Below, one piece after another: positions 45,996 to 54,673 of a stretch of 64,000 nt of DNA (the first letter of the stretch is position 1; each line of letters starts with the position of its first letter). The notes beneath the pieces were generated by a model that was given only the letters and a program-made list of their open reading frames with translations, had not been told where the DNA came from and made no database searches. The stretch is from NCBI RefSeq assembly GCF_030818795.1, contig NZ_JAUTAY010000001.1, positions 1,302,001 to 1,366,000 of the forward strand. Direction: 5' to 3'. A program made the position numbers and the translations under genes. This DNA comes from Microbacterium sp. SORGH_AS_0862 (GTDB taxonomy: Bacteria > Actinomycetota > Actinomycetes > Actinomycetales > Microbacteriaceae).

Positions 45996-46573
45996 CCATC
46001 GACACGGCAGCGCGCACCGACCGCGCCCGGGCGGTCGCGGCCGTTCGCGAGCTCCTCGAGGCCGTCGGCGAGGATGCCGACCGTCTCGGGCTCACCCGCA
46101 CCCCCGAGCGGGTGGCGGATCTCTTCCTCGATCTGTTCTCCGGACTTGGTATTGACCCGGCGTCCGCGCTCGGTGCACCCGTCGCCCTCACCGACAACGA
46201 GCACCCCGGTGAGCTGGTCGGGATGACGGCGATCCCGTTCCGCTCGGTGTGCGAGCATCACCTGCTCCCCTTCGAGGGGACGGTCGACGTCTTCTACGCG
46301 CCGGTGCGTCACATCGCGGGCCTCAGCCGCATCGCGACGCTCGTCGAGCTCGCCTCCCGGCGGCCCCAGCTGCAGGAGCGCCTCGGACACCAGATCGCCG
46401 ATGCACTCATGACGGTGCTTCGCCCGCACGGGGTGGCCGTGAGGGTGGAGGCCCGGCACGGCTGCGTGGCTCATCTGGAGCCGAGCGCCGCATCCGCTCG
46501 CGTGGTCACCGTCGCTACCCTCGGCGACATCCCCGACGCGACCTGGCGCCTCGCCGCACCCTCCACCCCGTGA
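45992..46573 (+). CDS. folE: GTP cyclohydrolase I
   Basis: 193 residues, ATG at 45992. 'GLTRTPERVADLFLDLFSGLG' (about 35-55), the zinc motif 'SVCEHHLLPFEGTVDVFYAP' (about 87-106), 'GLSRIATLVELASRRPQLQERLGHQIADALM' and the second zinc Cys in 'ARHGCVAHLEP'. It makes dihydroneopterin triphosphate, the first step of folate synthesis. The usual 'CMxMRGV' after the last zinc Cys is 'CVAHLEP' here, a divergent tail. Coupled to the PadR gene, it is probably an accessory copy that raises the folate pool for O-demethylation. Confidence 0.87.
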   Translation: MTIDTAARTDRARAVAAVRELLEAVGEDADRLGLTRTPERVADLFLDLFSGLGIDPASALGAPVALTDNEHPGELVGMTAIPFRSVCEHHLLPFEGTVDVFYAPVRHIAGLSRIATLVELASRRPQLQERLGHQIADALMTVLRPHGVAVRVEARHGCVAHLEPSAASARVVTVATLGDIPDATWRLAAPSTP

Positions 46574-46594
46574 CGGGCACGGATCGGACACAAT

Positions 46595-46606
46595 AGTGTT
46601 GACGAT
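46595..46606. promoter_or_regulatory. Candidate GntR operator AGTGTTGACGAT
   Basis: This sequence, 30 bp upstream of the GntR gene, is the reverse of ATCGTCAACACT and matches 9 of 12 positions with ATTGTCAACGAT at 52207-52218, upstream of the liv-type operon and second demethylase. GntR/FadR-type proteins bind TTGT-xx-ACAA-like palindromes, so both may be sites of this GntR regulator. Confidence 0.4.
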
Positions 46607-46635
46607 CCGGTGCGGCGTTTCCGCCCGAGAAGGGG

Positions 46636-47301
46636 ATGACGATGACGTTTCCCTCCGTGACGGACGAGGTCGATCCGTCGGCGCGTCCTGAGCTGGCCGC
46701 TCAGATCCGCGACGCGATCCTGGGCGGCGAGTTCGCCCCGCACCAGCGGCTCATCGAGGCCGACCTCAGCGAACGCTTCGCGTCGCCGCGGGCAGCCGTG
46801 CGCACCGCGCTGCTCACCCTCGCGGGAGAGGGCCTGGTCGAGCGCCTGCCCAACCGCGGAGCGCGGGTGCGGGCCATCACGGTCGACGAGGCGGTCGAGA
46901 TCGTCGAGGTCCGCATGGGACTCGAGTCGCTCTGCGCCCGCAAGGCGGCCGAGAGGGTCGACGACGACGACATCGAAGGCCTCCGCGTGCTCCGATCCGA
47001 CATCGAGCAGGCGATCGCCCTGGGCGACCTGGTGGGTTACTCGCGACTGAACCAGGAACTCGATCGGCGCCTGCGCGAGCTCAGCGGGCACGCCACCGCC
47101 TCCCAGCTCCTGGAGCGCCTGCGTGCGCAGTCCGCGCGGCACCAGTTCCGTCTCGCCTTCCACCCCGGACGCGCCGCGCAGTCCGCACCCGAGCACATCG
47201 CGATCATCGACGCCATCGTCGCCCGCGATCCGGATGCGGCGGAGTCCGCCACCCGCCGGCATCTCGCCGGCATCGTGGACATCCTCCGCTCGCTCGACTG
47301 A
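46636..47301 (+). CDS. GntR-family (FadR-type) regulator
   Basis: 221 residues, ATG at 46636 after GAGAAGGGG. Winged helix 'AQIRDAILGGEFAPHQRLIEADLSERFASPRAAVRTALLTLAGEGLVERLPNRGARV' (about 21-77) and an FCD effector domain ('EIVEVRMGLESLCARKAAERV' to 'APEHIAIIDAIVARDPDAAESATRRHLAGIVDIL') with the metal-binding Asp/His pattern. Relatives such as VanR of Caulobacter or Corynebacterium control vanillate genes. A role over the demethylase at 52.4 kb and its importer is inferred from the shared motif. Confidence 0.85.
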   Translation: MTMTFPSVTDEVDPSARPELAAQIRDAILGGEFAPHQRLIEADLSERFASPRAAVRTALLTLAGEGLVERLPNRGARVRAITVDEAVEIVEVRMGLESLCARKAAERVDDDDIEGLRVLRSDIEQAIALGDLVGYSRLNQELDRRLRELSGHATASQLLERLRAQSARHQFRLAFHPGRAAQSAPEHIAIIDAIVARDPDAAESATRRHLAGIVDILRSLD

Positions 47302-47349
47302 CCGCATCCGTCGCCTGACCGCATCGGTCGCCTGACCACATCCGTCGCC
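47299..47349. repeat. Three 17-bp tandem repeats
   Basis: TGACCGCATCCGTCGCC at 47299, then two copies with one change each (47316, 47333). The first copy contains the GntR stop codon. It is short and looks like slippage expansion. Confidence 0.85.
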
Positions 47350-47364
47350 GTCCTCGCCACAACG

Positions 47365-47440
47365 CCCGCGAGACTCCATCTTTCGCACGAGATCACGGGA
47401 TTTACCCGTGATCTCGTGACGAAAGTGCAGTCTCGCGGGA
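47365..47440. repeat. Nested palindrome, GAGATCACGGG family (copy 1)
   Basis: Outer arms CCCGCGAGACT / AGTCTCGCGGG and inner arms CACGAGATCACGGG / CCCGTGATCTCGTG with a short TTTA-like loop. The middle also has TTTCG/CGAAA. Lies between convergent genes, so a bidirectional terminator role is possible. The same design and sequence recur at 55464 and 56183. Confidence 0.85.
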
Positions 47441-47458
47441 TCTAGCAGCGGATGCGGG

Positions 47459-48715
47459 TCAGCCGAAGGACTCGACCGTGGTGTAGCCCTGTCCGTTGTA
47501 CTTCTGCACCACCACCGACGACACGGCCGGCTGACCGTCCACGGTGGTGTCGACGGCGGTGCCGTCGAGCATGAGCGGCGCTTGGAAGTCGCTGATCGAG
47601 CGCAGGGCCTCCATGAAGTTCTCGCGCGTCGGCTCGGTCATCTTCTCGAAGGCCTGCTCCAGGGTCGCCCCGACCATGAAGCTCCACATGCAATGCGGGA
47701 AGGCGGGCATGTCCTGGTAGTCGGCGTACTGCTTCAGGTCGGTGAGGAAGGTCTGCACATCCTCGTCGTCGGCGAATGCGGGGCTCGCGGGCGCCTTCGA
47801 GAACGACACCGAGTACACGCCGGGGAACGCGTCAGCGCCACCGGGCTGCAGGATGGCGGTCGGGCTCGACGTGTTCGACGGCAGGAACCAGCTCGGGCTC
47901 CATCCGAGCTGCTGCGCCTTCTGCAGCGACGAGATCACGAGCGGGGTGATCGACATCGCGTTGAAGAACACATCCGCGCCCGAGCTCGCCAGCTCCGTCA
48001 GCTGCGCGTCGACGGCCGTGTCGGTCGCCTCGTAGGTGAGCTCCTTGACGATCTCGATGTTGCTCGCACCTTCGACCGCGCTCTTGAAGCCCTCGAGGTA
48101 GCCCTCGCCGTAGTCGTCGTTCTGGTAGAGCACGGCGACCTTGTGGTTCTCACCGGATGCGGCCAAGAGCTTCCCGAAGGCCTCGCCCTCGTTCTGGTAG
48201 ATCGGCACGAAGCCGAGCTGCCAGGGGCTGTCGTTCGTCTCGCTGAAGATCGGGTCGCCGGTCATGACGAGTACCTGGGGCACCTCGTCGGCGATGGCCG
48301 CCTCGCGGTAGGCGCGGTTGGTCGGCGTGCCGAGGCCCGCCGTCATCGCGAAGACGCTGTCCTTCAGCTGGTCGTAGTTGGCCTTGGCCTTCTGCGGGTC
48401 GTAGGCGTCGTCGAGCGCCTTGATGTCGACCGTGCGCGTCTTGCCGTCGCCGAACGTCACGCCGCCCTCGGCGTTCTTCGCGCCGAAGTACGCAGTGATA
48501 CCGGCGACCGTGCAGGTGCCGGGACCCGCGGTCCCGCCGCTGAGCGGGGTGGTGATGCCCAGGCTGATGGATGTGTCGGTGATGCCGGGGCTCGCCGCCG
48601 CGGCGCCGCCGGTGGCATCCGAGCCTCCCCCGCCGCGCGAACATCCGACGACGGTCAGTGCGAGAGCGGACGTCAGGGCGACGATGCCCAGCACGCTCCT
48701 CTTCCTCAGATTCAT
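47459..48715 (-). CDS. Branched-chain-amino-acid-type ABC binding lipoprotein (LivJ-like)
   Basis: 418 residues. Signal 'SVLGIVALTSALALTVVGC' with lipobox Cys near residue 25, then a type 1 periplasmic fold ('ITDTSISLGITTPLSGGTAGPG', 'VAVLYQNDDYGEGYLEGFKSAVEG', 'FMEALRSISDF'). Members bind branched amino acids, amides, urea or aromatic acids. It is the last gene of the operon (its start overlaps the permease stop), and the operon is divergent from a demethylase. Both facts suggest a methoxylated aromatic acid as ligand. Confidence 0.85.
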   Translation of the reverse strand: MNLRKRSVLGIVALTSALALTVVGCSRGGGGSDATGGAAAASPGITDTSISLGITTPLSGGTAGPGTCTVAGITAYFGAKNAEGGVTFGDGKTRTVDIKALDDAYDPQKAKANYDQLKDSVFAMTAGLGTPTNRAYREAAIADEVPQVLVMTGDPIFSETNDSPWQLGFVPIYQNEGEAFGKLLAASGENHKVAVLYQNDDYGEGYLEGFKSAVEGASNIEIVKELTYEATDTAVDAQLTELASSGADVFFNAMSITPLVISSLQKAQQLGWSPSWFLPSNTSSPTAILQPGGADAFPGVYSVSFSKAPASPAFADDEDVQTFLTDLKQYADYQDMPAFPHCMWSFMVGATLEQAFEKMTEPTRENFMEALRSISDFQAPLMLDGTAVDTTVDGQPAVSSVVVQKYNGQGYTTVESFG

Positions 48716-49764
48716 GGGTGATTCTGCCTCTCTGTGGTGGTTCCCTCGGTGCCGGGCGACGCGGGAAGGTCGCCGGACGATGGGTGGCTCGGTCCTCGAT
48801 CGGGGCGACGCCGCATCCGTCTCAGTCGGGCAGGGAGGGATGCGAGTCCTCCCGGCAGGACGAAGAGCACGAGCAGCAGCAGCGCGCCCTGGAGCACGGC
48901 CGTCAGGTTGGGGTCGACGAGGTTCGTCAGCTGCGGCGCGAGCACGTAGTACGCGCCACCCAACACGGACCCGATGATGCTCCCGGCGCCGCCGATCACC
49001 ATCGCCGCGAGCAGCTGGATGGAGTGCCCGAAGCTCATCGTCTCGGGCGAGGTGTACTGCACGACGACCATGTAGAGGAAGCCGCTCACGCCGCCGATGA
49101 GGGAGGCGACGGTGAACGCGAGCACCTTGTACCGATAGGGCGAGACGCCCATCGCCGCGGCGACCGCCTCGTTGTCCTTCACGATCGCGAAGGCGCGGCC
49201 GTACTTGCCCCGCACCAGATTGCGGGTGAGCAGGAAGGCGATGCCGCCGATGATGATCACGAGATACAGCTGCCACTGATCGTCGTACAGCCCGGTCCAC
49301 TCCGGCGCGTCCGTGAATCGCGCGGACACGCCCTGCGACCCGCCGGTCAGATCCGACAGCCGCTTGGCCAGCGGGACGCCGACGATCGGCAGCGCGATCG
49401 TCACCATCGCGATGGCGAGCCCGCCCAGCCGTGCGGCGGCGAGCGCGATGACCAGCCCGACGACGCCGGGGATGAGGATGCTGAGCACGAAGACGAGGGC
49501 GATGTTCCAGTCGTTCTGCACGCCGTACGCGGTGACGTAGGCACCGAGCCCGACGAAGAAGATCTGCCCGAGCGAGACCTGCCCGGTGTAGCCCATGACC
49601 ACGTTGAGACCCAGCACCGCGACGGCGAAGACGCCGATGCGTGCGATCGTCTGGTTGGCGAACTCGGGCAGCATGAGTGGAAGGAGCAGGAGCAGCGCGA
49701 TCACCGCGAGGACGACGACGACGCGTACCCACCGACGCGAGAGAACGGATGCGGGAGAAGCCAT
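48712..49764 (-). CDS. LivM-type ABC permease
   Basis: 350 residues, ATG at 49762-49764. About ten hydrophobic segments with the family stretch 'LGLNVVMGYTGQVSLGQIFFVGLGAYV' (about 52-78) and the coupling region 'FAIVKDNEAVAAAMGVSPYRYKVLAFTVASLIGGVSGFLY'. The last about 35 residues are a hydrophilic Pro/Arg tail. One base overlap with LivH (TGATG). Confidence 0.87.
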   Translation of the reverse strand: MASPASVLSRRWVRVVVVLAVIALLLLLPLMLPEFANQTIARIGVFAVAVLGLNVVMGYTGQVSLGQIFFVGLGAYVTAYGVQNDWNIALVFVLSILIPGVVGLVIALAAARLGGLAIAMVTIALPIVGVPLAKRLSDLTGGSQGVSARFTDAPEWTGLYDDQWQLYLVIIIGGIAFLLTRNLVRGKYGRAFAIVKDNEAVAAAMGVSPYRYKVLAFTVASLIGGVSGFLYMVVVQYTSPETMSFGHSIQLLAAMVIGGAGSIIGSVLGGAYYVLAPQLTNLVDPNLTAVLQGALLLLVLFVLPGGLASLPARLRRMRRRPDRGPSHPSSGDLPASPGTEGTTTERQNHP

Positions 49765-50645
49765 CAGACACGCACCACCGTTCTGCGACCGAACAAGCCC
49801 TGTGGTCGTACGAGCAGCACGACGAAGATGAGCGCGAAGGGCACCGCGACCTTGAGGTCGTAGCCGATGAAGGGCACGTAGACCGCGGCGAGGTTCTCCA
49901 GGACGCCGATGATCCATGCCGCCGCGACCACGCCGACGGGGCTGGAGAGTCCGCCGAGGATGACGGCGGCCAGCGCGTAGACGAGGGCGTTGTCCATCAT
50001 CCCGGGAGTGAGCGTGAGCTGCGGGGCGACCAGCGCGCCGGCCACCGCGCCGAGACCCGCCGCGAGCCCCCAGCCGACCATCAGCAGGCGGCTCACCGGC
50101 AGACCGGAGAAGGCCGCGGACTGCGGGTTCACCGCGACCGCCCGCAGCGCCAGGCCCAGCTTCGTGCCGGCGAACAGCGCCTGCAGCAGGATCATGATGG
50201 CGAGGATGACCACGGTCGTCCCGATCGAGCGCACACTCACCGACGCTCCCAGCACGGAGATCGTGTCGAGGGGGAAGAGCGAGGGGAACTGCTGGTTGTT
50301 GTAGGTGAAGAGCCAGCCGCAGATGCCGGTGATGAGCGTCAGCAGACCGATCGTCACCACGACGGCGGTGTCGGGGTCGCCGCCCTCGAAGCGACGCATC
50401 AGGTACCGCTCGACGACGGCGCCGAACAGGAACGAGACGCCCACGGAGAGCAGGATCGCGAGGATCAGCGGGACCCCCATCCCCGTGAACCACCAGGCGA
50501 GGTAGGCGGAGAGCACCGCCATCCCGCCCTGGGCGAAGTTGATCAGGCCGGTCGCCTGGTTGACGAGCACGATCGCCAGAGCGAGCGCGGCGTAGACCGA
50601 GCCGATGGACAGCCCGTCGATGACGAGTTGGATGAAGGTTCCCAC
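49764..50645 (-). CDS. LivH-type ABC permease
   Basis: 293 residues. 'LSIGSVYAALALAIVLVNQATGLINFAQGGMAVLSAYLAW' (about 12-51) and 'LGLALRAVAVNPQSAAFSGLPVSRLLMVGWGLAAGLGAVAG' (about 166-206) are the LivH hallmarks. It pairs with LivM to form the channel. Its start is 2 bp from the LivF stop. Confidence 0.88.
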   Translation of the reverse strand: MGTFIQLVIDGLSIGSVYAALALAIVLVNQATGLINFAQGGMAVLSAYLAWWFTGMGVPLILAILLSVGVSFLFGAVVERYLMRRFEGGDPDTAVVVTIGLLTLITGICGWLFTYNNQQFPSLFPLDTISVLGASVSVRSIGTTVVILAIMILLQALFAGTKLGLALRAVAVNPQSAAFSGLPVSRLLMVGWGLAAGLGAVAGALVAPQLTLTPGMMDNALVYALAAVILGGLSSPVGVVAAAWIIGVLENLAAVYVPFIGYDLKVAVPFALIFVVLLVRPQGLFGRRTVVRV

Positions 50646-50647
50646 TC

Positions 50648-51358
50648 TCAGCCTCCCAGGTAAGCGCGGCGGATCTCGTCCATGCCCTTGAGCTCGGCCG
50701 ACGTGCCGGTGAGGACGTTGCGACCGGTCTCGAGCACGGTCGCGGTGTCGACCAGACGGAAGGCGAGCGTCGCGTTCTGCTCGACCACGAGCATCGCGAT
50801 GCCCGACTCCCGGCGGAGCCTCGCGATGGCGTCGTAGACGGTGCGCGCGGTGCTCGGGGCGAGACCCAGCGACGCCTCGTCGAGCAGGAGCAGGCGCGGA
50901 CGCGCCATGAACGCGCGGGCGACGGCGAGCATCTGCTGCTCTCCTCCGGAGAGCGCGGAGGCGTGCGAGCGGTAGCGCTCCTTGAGATTCGGGAACAGGT
51001 CGAGGCAGTAGTCGATGTCGCCCTGGATCGCCTTGTGGTCGCGCCGCTGGTACGCGCCGACCCGCAGATTCTCGCGCACCGTCAGGGCCCCGAGAGTGCC
51101 GCGCCCCTCAGGCACGTGGGCGATGCCGATCGAGGCGACCTTCTCGGGGCGCATCCCGCGGATGTCGCGCCCGTCGAAGCGGATGGTGCCGGTCGTGCGA
51201 ACCATCCCGCTGATCGCGCGGAGCGTGGTCGTCTTGCCCGCGCCGTTCGCCCCGAGGATGCCGACGGCCCCCTTCTCGGGCACGCTCAGCGACACTCCGT
51301 CGAGCACCTGGACGGGACCGTACGAGGCGGTCACGTCGATGAGTTCAAGCAGCGTCAT
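50648..51358 (-). CDS. LivF-type ABC ATPase
   Basis: 236 residues from the ATG at 51356-51358, chosen because LivF proteins begin 'MLxLxxVxxxYG'. Walker A 'GANGAGKTTTLRAISG' (about 37-52), signature 'LSGGEQQMLAVARAF', Walker B 'LLLLDEASLGLAP', H-loop 'LVVEQNATLA'. It overlaps LivG by 14 bp. Confidence 0.9.
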   Translation of the reverse strand: MTLLELIDVTASYGPVQVLDGVSLSVPEKGAVGILGANGAGKTTTLRAISGMVRTTGTIRFDGRDIRGMRPEKVASIGIAHVPEGRGTLGALTVRENLRVGAYQRRDHKAIQGDIDYCLDLFPNLKERYRSHASALSGGEQQMLAVARAFMARPRLLLLDEASLGLAPSTARTVYDAIARLRRESGIAMLVVEQNATLAFRLVDTATVLETGRNVLTGTSAELKGMDEIRRAYLGG

Positions 51359-52127
51359 CGGCGGCCTCCTTGCCGATATATGCCTCGATGACCCGGGGAT
51401 CGCTCTGCGCCTCGGCGGCAGAGCCCTCCATGAGTTTGCGACCGTGATCGAGCACGACCACACGGTCGGTCAGTGCCGCGATGAGCCCCATGTGGTGCTC
51501 GACGATGACGACGGTGATGTCATCCTCGTCGCGGATGGCGCGGACGGTCGCGATGAGCTGCTCGACCTCGGAGTGCGGCAGGCCCGCCGCCGGCTCATCC
51601 AGCAGGAGCAGCTTCGGGTGCGACATAAGAGCCCGGCACAGCTCGATCGCCTTGTGGAGTCCGTGCGAGAGCTCGTCGGCGTGGCGGTTCGCCGCCCAGC
51701 CGAGGCCGGAACGCTCCAGCAGCCGCAGCGCCTCGGTGCGCATCTCCCGCTCCGAGCGCCACGTGCGCGGCGTGCGGATCGCCCACTCTCCGGGGCCTCC
51801 CGGAAGGCGCGTGTGCGCGCCCAGCATCACGTTCTCGAGCACGGATGCGTGCAGCTGCAGCGCAGGATGCTGGAAGGTGCGGGCGAGCCCGCGTCGCGCG
51901 AGGCGCGCGGGGGTCTGTCCGGATGCCTCGTCGCCGTCGATAGTGATGGAGCCCGAGCTGGGCCGGTAGTGCCCGCTGATGCAGTTGAACAGCGAGGTCT
52001 TCCCGGCGCCGTTGGGCCCGACGAGTCCGAAGATCTGCCCGGGCTCCACGTCGAAGCCGACATCGTGCAGCACGGTGATCCCGCCGAACCGCAGGTTCAC
52101 ATCCTTGAGGGTGAGTCGAGCCGCCAT
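51345..52127 (-). CDS. LivG-type ABC ATPase
   Basis: 260 residues from the ATG at 52125-52127; a longer frame starts at 52214 but lies over the promoter. Walker A 'GPNGAGKTSLFNCISG' (about 36-51), 'LARTFQHPALQLHASVLENVMLGAH', Walker B 'LLLLDEPAAGLP', 'VVIVEHHMGLI'. The signature loop is degenerate: 'ELSHGLHKAIELCRAL' in place of LSxGxQQ, as in many LivG proteins. First gene of the liv-type operon. Confidence 0.88.
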   Translation of the reverse strand: MAARLTLKDVNLRFGGITVLHDVGFDVEPGQIFGLVGPNGAGKTSLFNCISGHYRPSSGSITIDGDEASGQTPARLARRGLARTFQHPALQLHASVLENVMLGAHTRLPGGPGEWAIRTPRTWRSEREMRTEALRLLERSGLGWAANRHADELSHGLHKAIELCRALMSHPKLLLLDEPAAGLPHSEVEQLIATVRAIRDEDDITVVIVEHHMGLIAALTDRVVVLDHGRKLMEGSAAEAQSDPRVIEAYIGKEAADDAA

Positions 52128-52185
52128 GGCCGCCTTTCCGTGTCGTCGCGTCATTGCGAGACCGGGGTTTCGCCCCGTTCCTGGG

Positions 52186-52218
52186 ACGGTACGGAGTCGT
52201 CCCAATATTGTCAACGAT
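52186..52218 (-). promoter_or_regulatory. Promoter of the liv-type operon with overlapping operator
   Basis: On the minus strand: -35 TTGACA (52214-52209), 17-bp spacer, -10 TACCGT (52191-52186), about 60 bp before LivG. The imperfect palindrome ATTGTCAACGAT (52207-52218) covers the -35 and resembles the sequence before the GntR gene. The whole 234-bp divergent region (52128-52361) also has to drive the demethylase at 52362 in the other direction. Confidence 0.6.
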
Positions 52219-52361
52219 TTTGGCGTGCATTCCGGGGCACGTTCTGATCACACTTTCTCGCGGGCGACGCTCGACGCCTCCGAAATTTCGCATGAACGGA
52301 AATCGACCCCATCACCGGTCGCGAGCGGCGCATGCTCGGCTCGACGAAAGGAAGGTCGACG

Positions 52362-53726
52362 ATGACATCCGAATCCCTCGCCGCGGCGATCGAACGCACC
52401 GGAAACCCGCTCGAACTGCTGCGCAACCAGAACTGGCCGGCGTTCACGTTCCCGGTCGCCCCCGAGTTCACGAACTGGCGCGATGAACAGCGCGCGTGGA
52501 ACACAACGGTCGCGTTGATGGACCAGTCCCATCACATGACGCAGCTTTTCCTGGGCGGCAGCGATCTCATCGAGGTGCTCTCCTCGATCTCGCCCAACAC
52601 CTTCGCCACGTTCCGCCCGGGCGTGGCCAAGCAGCTCATCAGCGTCAACGAATCCGGCTACCTCGTGGGCGACGGCATCCTGTTCTACAACGAGGACGCA
52701 CCCGAGGGGCTCGTGCTCATCGGCCATCACATCCTCATCGACTGGGTGCGGTTCACCCTCGAGAAGGCCGCGGCGCAGGGCAAGGACGTGCACCAGCGCC
52801 TGGAGCCGAACTCGCACATGCGGCAGGGACCGCCCACCTTCTACCGCTACGAGCTGCAGGGCCCGGAGGCGGACCGCGTCATGGAGAAGCTGTTCGGCGG
52901 CCCGGCGCCCGACATCAAGTTCTTCCACATCGGTGACGTCACCATCGGCGGCCGCGCCGTGAAGGCCCTGCGACACGGCATGGCCGGACAGCCGGGCTTC
53001 GAGTTCTTCGGCCCCTGGGCGGACAACGAGCACGTGCTGCAGACGATTCTGGATGCGGGCGAGGAGTTCGGCATCCGTCGCGTCGGTGCGAAGGCCTACT
53101 CGGCCACACCGCTCGAGTCTGGCTGGGTGCCCACGCCCTTCCCCGCCGTCTTCGACGACGACATGGCCGAGTACCGGTCGTGGCTGCCGGCCGAGCGGAT
53201 CGGTTCGGTCGCGGGCTCGCTCACCTCCGACGACGTGCGCGACTTCTACCTCACGCCGTACGACATCGGACTCGGCCGCTCGGTGCGCTTCGACCACGAC
53301 TTCCACGGCCGCGAGGCGCTGGAGCGGCACGCGGAGAACCCCCGCCGACGCAAGGTCACTCTGCTCTGGAACGCGGACGACGTCGCAGCCGTGGTGCGCT
53401 CGCAGCTCGAGCCCGGCACCCCCGCGAAGTTCCTCGACTTCCCCAAGGCGCGCTACGGGCTGTACCAGATGGACGAGGTGCGCCGCGGTGGCGAGCGCGT
53501 CGGCATCTCGACGGATGCGGGCTACATCGCCTATGACCAGCTGTACATGTCGCTCGCCACCCTCGACGCCGACATCCCCGACGGCGACGAGGTCGAGATC
53601 GTGTGGGGCGAGGACCCGATCTCCGCCAAGGATTCGGTCGATCAGAACCACCGCCAGGTGACCGTGCGGGCGACGGTCGCTCCCGCTCCCTACCACGAGT
53701 GGGCGCGCACGGTCTATCGCGCCTGA
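52362..53726 (+). CDS. THF-dependent aryl-methyl-ether O-demethylase, LigM/DesA-like (copy 2)
   Basis: 454 residues from the ATG at 52362 after AAAGGAAGG. Shares the copy-1 blocks: 'VALMDQSHHMTQLFLGGSDLIEVL' (about 48-71), 'FYRYELQGPEADRVMEKLFGG', 'LRHGMAGQPGFEFFGPWADN', 'VGAKAYSATPLESGWVPTPFPAVF' with the Tyr expected to be catalytic, and 'PAPYHEWARTVYRA' at the end. It is closer to copy 3 than to copy 1 ('DFPKARYGLYQMDEV' is absent from copy 1). Divergent from a liv-type importer, so a substrate imported by it is likely, perhaps a methoxybenzoate other than that of copy 1. Confidence 0.86.
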   Translation: MTSESLAAAIERTGNPLELLRNQNWPAFTFPVAPEFTNWRDEQRAWNTTVALMDQSHHMTQLFLGGSDLIEVLSSISPNTFATFRPGVAKQLISVNESGYLVGDGILFYNEDAPEGLVLIGHHILIDWVRFTLEKAAAQGKDVHQRLEPNSHMRQGPPTFYRYELQGPEADRVMEKLFGGPAPDIKFFHIGDVTIGGRAVKALRHGMAGQPGFEFFGPWADNEHVLQTILDAGEEFGIRRVGAKAYSATPLESGWVPTPFPAVFDDDMAEYRSWLPAERIGSVAGSLTSDDVRDFYLTPYDIGLGRSVRFDHDFHGREALERHAENPRRRKVTLLWNADDVAAVVRSQLEPGTPAKFLDFPKARYGLYQMDEVRRGGERVGISTDAGYIAYDQLYMSLATLDADIPDGDEVEIVWGEDPISAKDSVDQNHRQVTVRATVAPAPYHEWARTVYRA

Positions 53727-53732
53727 GCGCGG

Positions 53733-53767
53733 CCTACCCCGCGCCGAGGCGCCCGGCGCGGGGTAGG
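53733..53767 (+). terminator. Hairpin after demethylase copy 2
   Basis: CCTACCCCGCGCCG (53733-53746) pairs perfectly with CGGCGCGGGGTAGG (53754-53767), 7-nt loop, no U-tract, 6 bp past the stop and 24 bp before the IclR start. It may end the demethylase transcript or lie in the IclR leader. Confidence 0.75.
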
Positions 53768-53791
53768 GTCCCGGTAGCGGGAGGAGTCGCG

Positions 53792-54673
53792 ATGGCGCGC
53801 GGATCGGCAGGCGAGTCGGCATTGCACCGGCACCTCCGGGTGCTCGACGCCTTCGACGCCCTGCACCCGTTCCTCACGCTGGGCGAGATCGCCGGCACCG
53901 CCCGCATCCCCGTGTCCACGGCGCACCGGCTGGTTGCGGAGCTGACGCAGGAGGGACTGCTCGAGCGGCTGCCGGATCGCACCTACCGGCTCGGCGTGCG
54001 GCTGTGGGAGTACGCCTCACGCACGCCCGGCGCGCTCGGACTGCGCGAGGTCGCACGTCCGTGGCTCGCCGCGGCCCACGCCCGTATCCGCCAGCACGTG
54101 CAGCTCGGGGTCCGCGCCGAGCTCGACGTGCTGTTCATCGAGCGGATGTCGGCGCCGGATGCGGTCGTCAACGCGACGCTCATCGGCGGCCGCATCCCGC
54201 TCCACGCGTCCTCGAACGGCCTCGTGCTGCTCGCGCATGCACCCGCGGGCGTCGTGGACGAGGTGCTGCGCAGTCCGATGCGCGCGTACACGCCGTTCAC
54301 GATCACGGATCCGCGGGCTCTCCGCGCCGAACTCGCCCGCATCCGCTCCGAGGGCTTCGCCGTGGCATCCGGCCACATCCACCTCGAGTCGCGGGGCATG
54401 GCCGTCCCGGTGCGGGGCCCCGAAGGCGAGGTGTACGCCGCCCTCGGCGCCGTCGTGCCCAATGACGGCTCGCCGGCCGCGGCCGTTCTCGAGACCCTGC
54501 GCGTGGCTTCGGCCGGGATCACCCGTGCGCTGCGCGCCCTGTACGGCTCCGGCCTCGACGATGCCGCCGTCGTACACGGTCCGCGCCCGGATGCGGGCGT
54601 CTCGGCGAGGTCGTGGGCGTACATCGCCGATCTCGCCGAGCGTGCGGATGCGGCACCGAAGGTCCGCACGTGA
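53792..54673 (+). CDS. IclR-family transcriptional regulator
   Basis: 293 residues from the ATG at 53792 after GGGAGGAG. Winged helix 'LTLGEIAGTARIPVSTAHRLVAELTQEGLLERLPDRTYRLG' (about 29-69) and effector domain ('LIGGRIPLHASSNGLVLLAHAP', 'RIRSEGFAVASGHIHLESRGMAVPVRGP'). About 40 residues longer than usual, with a C-terminal tail ('GPRPDAGVSARSWAYIADLAERA') resembling dimer-tail extensions. Sits just after demethylase copy 2 and overlaps the next gene by 4 bp. Confidence 0.87.
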   Translation: MARGSAGESALHRHLRVLDAFDALHPFLTLGEIAGTARIPVSTAHRLVAELTQEGLLERLPDRTYRLGVRLWEYASRTPGALGLREVARPWLAAAHARIRQHVQLGVRAELDVLFIERMSAPDAVVNATLIGGRIPLHASSNGLVLLAHAPAGVVDEVLRSPMRAYTPFTITDPRALRAELARIRSEGFAVASGHIHLESRGMAVPVRGPEGEVYAALGAVVPNDGSPAAAVLETLRVASAGITRALRALYGSGLDDAAVVHGPRPDAGVSARSWAYIADLAERADAAPKVRT

